A stretch of DNA of 64,000 nt, taken from NCBI GenBank assembly GCA_964343805.1, contig CAYFLR010000020.1, positions 22,584 to 86,583 of the forward strand. The letters run 5' to 3'. This stretch comes from CAYFLR01 sp964343805 (GTDB taxonomy: Bacteria > Bdellovibrionota_B > Oligoflexia > CAYFLR01). Both the position numbers and the translations under genes were made by a program. Under the pieces are notes generated by a model that did not search any database, was not told the DNA's origin, and was given only the letters and a program-made list of their open reading frames with translations. Positions 1 to 8,701 of the stretch are shown here, piece after piece; position 1 is the first letter of the stretch; every line of letters begins with the position of its first letter.

Positions 1-470
1 ATCAATTTAAGTGGCCAAAAAATGAGTGGCTGGATCAGAATATTAAAGAAAATGTGGCTGGTAAAATATGTGATATGGGAAAGATCAGTTACCAGTTCAT
101 GGTTTAAGTATCTCACTAAATAGAAAACGATTTGGTAAAGGAGAAAATAGATGGCGGTAAAAAGTGAGATGGAGGTTTGATTTATGGTAAATGAGGTGTT
201 GGTAAGCTGCTTCAATGAGATAAAGGTAAAAAGGTATATTAATAAGGCGAGATAGGGAGTGCTAGCAGAGGCCGAATCAAAGAGGTAACTGGTACAGAAA
301 ATGAGAATCAACCCAGGTACAAAAGGGGCGTAAAAAGCCAAATAGATAACAAAAATAAACAGAAAGTTCAGAGAGGTATTTCCAAAAATCTGGGTTGAGA
401 AAACTGAACTCTGGAGAATGAATAATATGAACAGATAAAAACCGTAGGCTGGGACTTTAAGGTAAACCAT
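1..470 (-). CDS. mreD: Rod shape-determining protein MreD, 3' end cut off by window edge
   Basis: The minus strand stays open from an ATG at 470 to the window edge, giving about 156 residues without a stop. The product is very hydrophobic, with several predicted membrane segments (Phe/Leu/Ile/Tyr-rich) and few charges, as in MreD, the inner-membrane partner of MreB and MreC in elongation-mode wall synthesis. The start lies only 2 bases after the mreC stop, so the two are translationally close in the usual mreB-mreC-mreD order. MreD is poorly conserved in sequence, so the call rests on topology and gene order. The C-terminus lies outside the window. Confidence 0.8.
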   Translation of the reverse strand, partial: MVYLKVPAYGFYLFILFILQSSVFSTQIFGNTSLNFLFIFVIYLAFYAPFVPGLILIFCTSYLFDSASASTPYLALLIYLFTFISLKQLTNTSFTINQTSISLFTAIYFLLYQIVFYLVRYLNHELVTDLSHITYFTSHIFFNILIQPLIFWPLKL

Positions 471-472
471 CT

Positions 473-1351
473 TTAAGGCCCCTTGGGTTGGTCATTTGAA
501 AGGTCTTTCTGCATGCGGGCTAAATAGGGATTGACTCTTAATAAGACAAAGACCTCTTCAATAGTTGAAAAGTCAACATTAGGGCGGAGGAAAATTGATT
601 TAGTAACACTGTCGGAAGAAAGATCCAACTTGATAACGGTACCAATAGTATATCCTTGGGGAAATAGCCCTGTCTCCCCAAAGTTAGATGTAATGACTCG
701 ATCGCCTAACATCACCTCTTCTTTGTGATGGACATACTTGAGCCGGAGGATATTACTGCTACCTGTTCCCTCAATAGTCCCTCTTACACGGTTTCTCTGA
801 ATTATTGCAGAGATACTACTACCGGGATTGGTAATGAGTAACACATCACTATAACTTTCAGTGGCTCGATAGATATAGCCAACAGCTCCTCCACTGGTAA
901 CTACCGGCATACCGATGGATATTTTGTGGCTGGTTCCTTTATCTATCCGCAATATATTGAGAGAGGAAGAAGGGTTATTACCAATGATTTTAGCTGGAAT
1001 CATAGAATGCACAATACGAGGTTGCATTTGCAGAAGCTTACGGAGACGATTGTTCTCTCTGGAAACTTCCTGAAAAAGGGTGGTTCGGAGGATGTGTTTT
1101 TGCAATTCACTCTGCAGCTTTTTGTTATGCTCGTAAGTGTTCACCAGGAGAAGGTATTTTTTAAAAAGGTCGGAAATGGAACCGGTGATATTCACCACCA
1201 CCTTTTGAATGGGAGCAATGGTGGCCAGGAGCATTTGGTCAACAAAAGAGTCGGGACGAGATTTGCTAAAGTCGGTAGAGGAAACCAAAAGGGTGATCGC
1301 CACCAGTAAAGTTATCACGATGAACAGGAAATATTTTTTAATTACAGGCAT
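473..1351 (-). CDS. mreC: Rod shape-determining protein MreC
   Basis: This 292-residue protein has one N-terminal membrane segment (about residues 7-24), a short coiled-coil region (about 65-105) and a periplasmic beta-rich domain containing the MreC-typical Ile-Gly-Asn-Asn-Pro and Gly-Met-Pro-Val-Val segments. MreC links the cytoplasmic MreB filament to periplasmic wall synthases. It follows mreB by 16 bases and precedes mreD by 2, so the three are almost certainly cotranscribed. Length and domain order are normal for the family. Confidence 0.95.
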   Translation of the reverse strand: MPVIKKYFLFIVITLLVAITLLVSSTDFSKSRPDSFVDQMLLATIAPIQKVVVNITGSISDLFKKYLLLVNTYEHNKKLQSELQKHILRTTLFQEVSRENNRLRKLLQMQPRIVHSMIPAKIIGNNPSSSLNILRIDKGTSHKISIGMPVVTSGGAVGYIYRATESYSDVLLITNPGSSISAIIQRNRVRGTIEGTGSSNILRLKYVHHKEEVMLGDRVITSNFGETGLFPQGYTIGTVIKLDLSSDSVTKSIFLRPNVDFSTIEEVFVLLRVNPYLARMQKDLSNDQPKGP

Positions 1352-1367
1352 AGATTTGCCCGGCTAT

Positions 1368-2447
<1,080 letters not shown>

Positions 2448-2499
2448 TTATTGCACTAGATTCAATGAAAAAATGCAGATTTATCTTTGATTTGGAATT

Positions 2500-4797
2500 T
2501 TATTTGGTGGTAAAGACAAATACCCCATTCCAATCGTCGCCAGGAGGATTGGCTTTCAGTTGGGTGCAACGCTCAATGTAAAGCTGGGCTGCTCCGTCGT
2601 CCGCATAGGCATTTATACAGTTATTAAAATAGGAGATGGCGGTATCCCACTCCTGTTTTTGATAATTGGCGAACCCTTCGGTGAAGTTGGCGATAAGCTC
2701 ATCATTGTAAGGCTTATATTTCTTAGGTTCAAGAACTTGGTAGATATGAACTGGCTCATTCTTTCCTTTTACTCTAACAAGGTCAAGTGGTCTGATGATC
2801 TTTCTGACACTCTCGTCTTTGACATATTCATAGGTAAACTCTGAAACAATAATACGGCTTCCATAGGATTTATTAATACCTTCTAGTCTAGAACCTAAGT
2901 TTACACTATCACCCATTACAGTATAGTCAAAACGTTGATCGGAACCCATATTTCCTACCGTCATAACACCGGTGTTTATACCAATACCAATGTCAATGGG
3001 TGGAACACCTTCTTCCTCCCATTTCTCTTGAAGAGGGATGAGAACCTCAAACATTTCAACAGCTGAGTCAACCGCATGAAGAGCATGGTTACCCATGTTT
3101 ATAGGTGCTCCCCATACCGCCATAATAGCATCACCCATGTATTTATCCAATAAACCATCGTTTTTTAAAACAATGTCAGTCATAGGTGTAAAGTATTCAT
3201 TGAGGACTTTGGTTAAGTGCTCTGCTGAAAGTGTCTCAGAAATGGTGGTGAATCCACGAACGTCGGAAAAGAATACCGTCAGTTCTTTTTTCTCACCACC
3301 GAGCTGAAGGGCTTCAGGATCATCAAGGATTTGCTCAATTACCGAAGCATTCAAGTAGTGTTGGAAGGCTCCTCGTACTTTCTTTTTCTCTTTTTCCACT
3401 GTGAAGTACTTATAAATCGTTACGGAAAGATAAATACTCATAATTTCTAAATAGGGTATTCCCATATAGGTCCATATTCCCTGTTTGAAAAAGAGTATAT
3501 CGTCGACGAAAAAGTAAATCACAGAAAACAGGATCACAGAGAGAGCTCCGGTGAGAGCTTTCATGCGATCAATAATAAAACCAAAGACGATACCGATCAG
3601 AAGAACCAAGAGTATCTCAAATAGATAAATATCTTTATCTCGTTTTAAAAACTCTCCAGTAATAATGTTATCGGTGATGCTTGCATGGATCTCCACTCCC
3701 GGATTGGTTTCAGAGAAGGGAGTGGGCCTAATATCTGAAAGACCTGTTGCGGTGGCTCCCACTAAAAGTACTTTTCCTTTCAACTCTTTCTTTCCAACTT
3801 TTCCACTGTAAATATCGTAAAGACTGTAGTGAGGAAAGGTTTTCTCAGGGCCACGATAGTTAACCAGGAGTCGACTGTTCCCTTGAACATCAGTGGGGAT
3901 ATGCATGACCTTGCCATCTTTGTTAGTGAGTCTAATATCAGAGACTCCAAACTCATCGGTATCAACTGCTAACTCAGCTTTTAAATAGTGCTTAGCTAAT
4001 GTCAGAGAAAGAGCGGGGTAGAGATGACCTTTATAATTAGTGAGTAGGTAAGCCCAACGATAGAATCCATCAGGGTCTGGGCTATTAGAGAAGAATCCAT
4101 TCAGTTTGGATGAGTCGCTTAAGAATTCGGTGTTCGCTCTAATACCATAAATTGTATTTATTTCCACATCGGTGGGTTGAATTCTGGCCGTTGCAATTTT
4201 TTTTATCTCTTCATCAAAGTCAGTGGTGAGAGCGGCTGCTTCATCAGGGTTTACAAAATAGAACCATCCTAGCACCACCTTCTCATCCAGATCTTTGATC
4301 GATTGCTTGAAAGCAATATCTCCCACTGAATTTACAGGTGGATTTTGGAGCAAGGATAAGAATTTTTGTTTGCCGGTTTTACCCCCTTTCAATACATTGG
4401 AATTGTATTGTTCGAGCCAGCCAGGGAGTTCGTCACTCACAATGGGCCTTTCTTTTTCTGAGAAGACAACATCAAATCCGATGGAGTGAACCTCTGCCTC
4501 TTTAATCTTCTGTAAAAATTTGGCCATATCTTTTCGTTTAAATGGCCATCTACCTAAGTGCTCAATAGAGTTTTCATCGATTCCTACAATCCCAATTTTC
4601 TCTGAGGTGGGTTGAACTCCTCGGTTTCTCATACGAATATCAAGTAACTGATTTTCTAAAGAACCCACAATCGCCACGAAATCAAAGCCCACATAAAGTG
4701 ATAAGAGAGCTATGATCGAACAAAGTGTGATTGTAAGGTAAATTCTGGGGGCTGTAATTTTAAAAATGAAGAAAAAAAATCGTTTTAATAGGCTCAT
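2500..4797 (-). CDS. CHASE2-sensor class III adenylate/guanylate cyclase with C-terminal TPR-like region
   Basis: The 765-residue protein has an N-terminal membrane segment (about 18-40), a large extracytoplasmic CHASE2 domain (about 45-380), about three membrane segments (about 390-470) and a cytoplasmic class III nucleotide cyclase domain (about 495-680). The metal-binding aspartates are visible in Phe-Phe-Ser-Asp-Val-Arg-Gly (Asp about 510) and Tyr-Met-Gly-Asp-Ala. About 80 C-terminal residues look like a tetratricopeptide helix pair. The likely role is cAMP (less likely cGMP) synthesis in response to an envelope signal. It lies upstream of mreB on the same strand with a 94-base gap and could be cotranscribed with it. 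The purine specificity cannot be settled by eye. Confidence 0.93.
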   Translation of the reverse strand: MSLLKRFFFFIFKITAPRIYLTITLCSIIALLSLYVGFDFVAIVGSLENQLLDIRMRNRGVQPTSEKIGIVGIDENSIEHLGRWPFKRKDMAKFLQKIKEAEVHSIGFDVVFSEKERPIVSDELPGWLEQYNSNVLKGGKTGKQKFLSLLQNPPVNSVGDIAFKQSIKDLDEKVVLGWFYFVNPDEAAALTTDFDEEIKKIATARIQPTDVEINTIYGIRANTEFLSDSSKLNGFFSNSPDPDGFYRWAYLLTNYKGHLYPALSLTLAKHYLKAELAVDTDEFGVSDIRLTNKDGKVMHIPTDVQGNSRLLVNYRGPEKTFPHYSLYDIYSGKVGKKELKGKVLLVGATATGLSDIRPTPFSETNPGVEIHASITDNIITGEFLKRDKDIYLFEILLVLLIGIVFGFIIDRMKALTGALSVILFSVIYFFVDDILFFKQGIWTYMGIPYLEIMSIYLSVTIYKYFTVEKEKKKVRGAFQHYLNASVIEQILDDPEALQLGGEKKELTVFFSDVRGFTTISETLSAEHLTKVLNEYFTPMTDIVLKNDGLLDKYMGDAIMAVWGAPINMGNHALHAVDSAVEMFEVLIPLQEKWEEEGVPPIDIGIGINTGVMTVGNMGSDQRFDYTVMGDSVNLGSRLEGINKSYGSRIIVSEFTYEYVKDESVRKIIRPLDLVRVKGKNEPVHIYQVLEPKKYKPYNDELIANFTEGFANYQKQEWDTAISYFNNCINAYADDGAAQLYIERCTQLKANPPGDDWNGVFVFTTK

Positions 4798-4809
4798 AGT
4801 TTTTCCTCT

Positions 4810-4831
4810 GCTATACTATTGCTATACTATT
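4810..4831 (+). promoter_or_regulatory. Tandem 11-bp repeat carrying two TATACT boxes in a divergent promoter region
   Basis: GCTATACTATT is repeated exactly twice, at 4810-4820 and 4821-4831, between the divergent cyclase (minus) and TRAP operon (plus). Each copy holds TATACT, one mismatch from the -10 consensus. No convincing -35 box was found, so promoter function is inferred from position and the -10 match. Confidence 0.4.
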
Positions 4832-4862
4832 ATTCGGATTGTTTATAACAGGTTACCTTATC

Positions 4863-5810
4863 ATGATGGAAAAAAAAATAGGAATCTCCATGGTTTTTTT
4901 TAATGCCGTTAGTATCACCGCTATCCTCTTTTTAACCTCTTCCTGCACCCTTCAAAGCCTTGTGGTAAATGAAATGGCAAATATGGTAGAAGTTGGGGCA
5001 GTGGCTATAGAGCAAGGTGAGGACCCGGAGTTAATTAAGAGTTCTATTCCATCTCAGATTACCTTATTAGAAGTTATGCTGGCAAATGATCCATCCAATG
5101 CTAAACTTTTGGCACTCCTATCTCGCCTGTATGGCAGTTACGCCTTCGGTTTTATCGAATATAAGCTGGATGAATTAAAGCTGCAAGATGAAGATGAAGA
5201 GGCTCTGGCGGAGGTAACAAAAAGAGCCCGAGGATTTTATAAAAAGGGGTTAGAATACGGAAAAAAGAGCCTTTTAGAACTTTATCCAGATTGTTCTTTG
5301 ACCTTAGAAAAGGTCAAAACCATGAGAGAGTGTCTCAAATTAATCGAAAAAGAAAACGTGGGTTCGCTTTTTTGGTATGGCTTTAATATGGCGGCTCTCA
5401 TCAATATTAGTATGAATTCAGTAGCGATTATATCCAAGGCCCCTAATGCCAAAAATGTAATGGAAAGGGTTTTAGAAATAGATCCTCAAACTTATCATGG
5501 ATCGGCCTATCTTTTTTTAATGGCTTATTGGGCACGGTCTCCAATGATGGGGGGAGATCTTAAAAAATCTTTGGCCTACTACCATAAACTGAAAAAACTC
5601 AGTGAGGGAAGATTTTTATTCAACGATCTTTTCTTTGCCAAATTCTATTTAGTGCAAAAGCAAGAAGAGGAAATGTTTGCCAAAACTATAAGGCAAGTTT
5701 TAAACACCAAAAAAGCCAGTTGGCAGCAAGATCCTTCTTTAAATTTGATGAACCAGCTTGCTAAAAAGCGAGCGAGCTTATACCTTAAATATGCCGATTT
5801 TTACTTTTAA
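4863..5810 (+). CDS. TRAP transporter TatT-type TPR lipoprotein (T component)
   Basis: The product has a lipoprotein signal ending in Leu-Thr-Ser-Ser-Cys (lipid-bearing Cys about residue 28) and an all-helical body with tetratricopeptide-like repeats. It resembles the TatT component of TPAT (TPR-associated TRAP) transporters, known from Treponema Tp0956, which trimerises and docks the substrate-binding protein. I chose ATG 4863; a longer frame begins at TTG 4839 but adds residues ahead of a normal signal peptide. The next gene starts 22 bases after this stop and encodes the binding protein, and the two membrane subunits follow. Confidence 0.82.
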   Translation: MMEKKIGISMVFFNAVSITAILFLTSSCTLQSLVVNEMANMVEVGAVAIEQGEDPELIKSSIPSQITLLEVMLANDPSNAKLLALLSRLYGSYAFGFIEYKLDELKLQDEDEEALAEVTKRARGFYKKGLEYGKKSLLELYPDCSLTLEKVKTMRECLKLIEKENVGSLFWYGFNMAALINISMNSVAIISKAPNAKNVMERVLEIDPQTYHGSAYLFLMAYWARSPMMGGDLKKSLAYYHKLKKLSEGRFLFNDLFFAKFYLVQKQEEEMFAKTIRQVLNTKKASWQQDPSLNLMNQLAKKRASLYLKYADFYF

Positions 5811-5832
5811 CACCATCAGGGAGAAAACATAC

Positions 5833-6855
5833 ATGGTTAAATTGGGTACCTCTTTATGGATTTTCTTTTTCCTTTTGAGCATTAATTCGTCATTGGAAGC
5901 TAAAACCACCAAGATTAAATTGGCTCTCATTACTCCTGAAGGAAGCACCTGGACCAACACCCTAAAGGATATGGGCAAAAGTCTCAAAGAGGCTACCGAA
6001 GGAAGAGTGAAATTAAAAATATATGCAGGTGGGGTGAGTGGCGATGAAGTGGATGTTCTCCGGAAGATGAAGGTGGGGCGGATTCATGGAGCCGGTTTTT
6101 CTGGAGTGGGTCTAGGTCTTATTTTACCTACTATTCGAGTTTTAGAAACCCCTTTGCTGTACCGTAATAATCAAGAAATAGATTATGTGCAGAAAGAACT
6201 TTTTGAAATGTTTTATCAGCAAATGTGGGATAAGGGCTACGTTCTTTTAGGCTTTGCGGAAGCCGGTTTGGTTTACCTTTATTCCAAGGTAAAGTTTGAT
6301 GGCTATCAGTCTTTATCTAAACTCAAAATGTGGGTGTGGAAAGGCGATCCAGTGGCAGAAACATTCCTTTCGACTTTTGGGATGAAGACCGTGCCTCTCC
6401 ATCTGGCCGATGTGAACATGGGATTAGAAACCAGTATGATCGACTCTTTTTACAGCCCGCCCTTAGCAGCCCTCGCCTTTCAGTGGTATCCCAAAATTAA
6501 ATACGTGCTTGATTTTCCGGTGGTGAACTCTATCGGTGCGCTGGTACTTAAAAGAAAAACCTTTGAAAAGTTGAGCGCCAAAGATCAAGCCATCTTTAAG
6601 GATTTGGCTTTAAAATACAGTACCGAACTCGTAAGACTGACCCGTAGAGATAATCAAGATGCGAAGCTTTATCTTCATAAGCAGGGCATTCAATTTGTTA
6701 AACCCGCTGCGGCTGATGTTAAGAGCTTTGAGGCGCTCGCCTCCAAAACTGTGGCTAAAAATGTAGATAAACTTTATCCCAAAAACTTAATTGATAAAGT
6801 GTATAAACTTCTAGCCACTTTTCGTAAGAATAACCCGCAAAAAAGTGGGAAATAG
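5833..6855 (+). CDS. dctP: TRAP transporter periplasmic solute-binding protein (DctP family)
   Basis: The protein has a cleavable signal peptide (about 1-23, ending Leu-Glu-Ala) followed by a DctP fold of about 315 residues. It opens with the typical Ile-Lys-Leu-Ala-Leu-Ile-Thr-Pro-Glu-Gly-Ser strand and Glu-Gly-Arg-Val-Lys-Leu-Lys-Ile-Tyr segment. It would capture a substrate, probably an organic anion, and deliver it to the DctQM permease. The substrate cannot be read from sequence. The start at 5833 has a GGGAGA ribosome site at a proper distance; an earlier in-frame start at 5758 would overlap the upstream gene and bury the signal peptide. Confidence 0.9.
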   Translation: MVKLGTSLWIFFFLLSINSSLEAKTTKIKLALITPEGSTWTNTLKDMGKSLKEATEGRVKLKIYAGGVSGDEVDVLRKMKVGRIHGAGFSGVGLGLILPTIRVLETPLLYRNNQEIDYVQKELFEMFYQQMWDKGYVLLGFAEAGLVYLYSKVKFDGYQSLSKLKMWVWKGDPVAETFLSTFGMKTVPLHLADVNMGLETSMIDSFYSPPLAALAFQWYPKIKYVLDFPVVNSIGALVLKRKTFEKLSAKDQAIFKDLALKYSTELVRLTRRDNQDAKLYLHKQGIQFVKPAAADVKSFEALASKTVAKNVDKLYPKNLIDKVYKLLATFRKNNPQKSGK

Positions 6856-6870
6856 TTAGGAATATGTAGC

Positions 6871-7326
6871 ATGCTCAAATTGCTTTTAAAAGTCGACGAA
6901 TACATTGCCAAGGCGGAAAAGGCTTTGGTGATTCTCCTTTTCGCTCTTCTGGTGTTGTTACTCACTTTTAACATTCTTAGCCGCAATCTTTTTACTGTGT
7001 CTTTTCAGAAAATTTTAGAATTAGCTCCCTCTTTTGTGGTGTGGATATCCTTTCTAGGAGCCTCCCTCGCACTTCGAGAAAATCGGCATATCCGCTTTGA
7101 TGGACTGGTGAGGTTTTGTCCAGAAAAAATTCAGAAGTATGCTACCAAATTCACTTCCCTCTTTGGAGTAGCGGTGATGGGTGTTTTAGTTTATGCCTGC
7201 TACGATTTTGTAAATAATGAATACGAAATGTTTGGCGCCTGGGGGTTAAGTTCAATTATTTTTCCCCTCTTTTTTCTATTGGTTGGTTTTCGTTACCTAA
7301 TCCTTTTTTTTAGACCTGAGCCATGA
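6871..7326 (+). CDS. dctQ: TRAP transporter small membrane subunit DctQ
   Basis: This 151-residue protein has four predicted membrane helices, matching DctQ size and topology, with the conserved Ser-Leu-Ala-Leu-Arg-Glu-Asn-Arg-His segment between helices 2 and 3. It associates with DctM in the inner membrane. Its stop overlaps the dctM start (ATGA at 7323-7326), indicating translational coupling. Confidence 0.92.
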   Translation: MLKLLLKVDEYIAKAEKALVILLFALLVLLLTFNILSRNLFTVSFQKILELAPSFVVWISFLGASLALRENRHIRFDGLVRFCPEKIQKYATKFTSLFGVAVMGVLVYACYDFVNNEYEMFGAWGLSSIIFPLFFLLVGFRYLILFFRPEP

Positions 7327-8603
7327 AAACGATATTATCATTCTCCTCAGCTGCCCTCGTATTAGGGGCTCCTTTTTTTACGGTTATCTTGGCTATTTCT
7401 ATCGCCTGTTTTTATTTTGTAGATGAAGAGATTTTAGCTCTTCAAATGATTTTGATAGAGATGAATCGCTTGGCCTCGATGCCTATATTAGTGGCATTAC
7501 CTCTCTTTACGCTATCGGGTTGTATTTTGACCTCCAGTGAAGCACCCAAAAGAATCATGAACTTTTTAGTGGAAGCTTTGGGTTGGTTACCAGGGGGACT
7601 CGCCATTGCTTCCATTGCGGCCTGTGCTTTTTTTACCGCTCTCACCGGGGCCAGTGGTGTCACTATTGTAGCGGTGGGAAGTATTGTTTACCCCATTTTA
7701 AAAGATCAAGGCTATTCCGAAAAGTTTACTTTGGGGCTCATCACCACTGCCGGAAGTCTAGGGCTGCTCTTTCCTCCCAGTTTACCAGTTATCCTTTATG
7801 GAGTGATTGCCAATATTGATATCGGCAAGCTTTTTAAAGCCGCCATGTTGCCTGGAATTATTCTGGTTTTGGTACTCTGTGTTTATGCCTTTATTCATCA
7901 ACTTTTAAGCAAAGACAAAGATAAATATCCCACCACCTCCTTCAATGTGAAGCGATTGTGGGAATCTTTTGTCGCGGGACTTTCAGAATGGCCTATTGTT
8001 GCCATCGTTTTGGTGGGGGTTTATGGAGGTTTTGTAACTATCGCTGAAGTCTCGGTATTGGTTTTGGTCTACATCGTGATTGTTGAATCTCTTATCAGAA
8101 AGGAAGTTCATTTTTTCAAGGAATTACCCAAAGTGGTAGTGGAAGCCACGGTTTTATCAGGGGCGATTATTGTCATTCTAGGCGGAGCCTTAGGTTTTAC
8201 CGCTTTTCTCATCGAGGAAGAAATACCCAATCTTATTTTAGAATCCATCACCAATATTACCCAGAATCAGTTGCTCTTTTTAATTGGTCTCAATCTCTTT
8301 CTCATTGTGGTGGGCTGCTTAATGGATATTTTTTCTGCCATAATGGTTATTGTCCCTATTATGGTGCCGGTTGCCATTCAGTATGGAATCAACCCCATTC
8401 ATTTAGGAGTGGTCTTTTTAGTAAACCTAGAAATTGGCTTTTTTACTCCTCCCGTGGGCATCAATCTTTTTATATCCAGTCTGAAGTTTAAAAAACCTAT
8501 CACCGTCCTTTATCGAGCTTGTATTCCTTTTTTGATCTTATTACTGGGAGTTCTCTTAGTTATTACCTACTTACCTTCCCTCAGTATTGGCTTTTTAAAA
8601 TAA
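7323..8603 (+). CDS. dctM: TRAP transporter large permease DctM
   Basis: This 426-residue, 11-13-helix membrane protein has DctM signatures: Leu-Pro-Leu-Phe near residue 60, Ala-Leu-Thr-Gly-Ala-Ser-Gly-Val-Thr near 105, and Leu-Gly-Leu-Leu-Phe-Pro-Pro-Ser-Leu-Pro near 145. Near the C-terminus is Thr-Pro-Pro-Val-Gly-Ile-Asn-Leu-Phe. It is the ion-coupled translocation subunit, driven by a sodium or proton gradient. Last gene of a four-gene operon; no clear terminator hairpin follows. Confidence 0.95.
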   Translation: MKTILSFSSAALVLGAPFFTVILAISIACFYFVDEEILALQMILIEMNRLASMPILVALPLFTLSGCILTSSEAPKRIMNFLVEALGWLPGGLAIASIAACAFFTALTGASGVTIVAVGSIVYPILKDQGYSEKFTLGLITTAGSLGLLFPPSLPVILYGVIANIDIGKLFKAAMLPGIILVLVLCVYAFIHQLLSKDKDKYPTTSFNVKRLWESFVAGLSEWPIVAIVLVGVYGGFVTIAEVSVLVLVYIVIVESLIRKEVHFFKELPKVVVEATVLSGAIIVILGGALGFTAFLIEEEIPNLILESITNITQNQLLFLIGLNLFLIVVGCLMDIFSAIMVIVPIMVPVAIQYGINPIHLGVVFLVNLEIGFFTPPVGINLFISSLKFKKPITVLYRACIPFLILLLGVLLVITYLPSLSIGFLK

Positions 8604-8661
8604 ATAAAAATTAATAAATCTATATATACCTTTTAATAAAGATTCCGGCAAAACGTCCGAT

Positions 8662-8696
8662 CCTATGGAGATAGGCTAAATAGGTTTAATAAGGAG
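8662..8696 (+). promoter_or_regulatory. Leader hairpin and strong ribosome site ahead of the giant lipoprotein
   Basis: CCTAT (8662-8666) and ATAGG (8671-8675) form a 5-bp stem with a GGAG tetraloop. AAGGAG (8691-8696) follows, 5 bases before the ATG at 8702. The rest of the 98-base intergenic region shows no clear promoter. Whether the small hairpin regulates anything is unknown. Confidence 0.35.
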
Positions 8697-8701
8697 TCCC
8701 T

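Noticed and set aside
8643..8700. A possible c-di-GMP riboswitch ahead of the giant lipoprotein gene
   Set aside because: A GGCAAAAC piece looked familiar, but the tetraloop-receptor and the second conserved half are missing; only a small hairpin remains.
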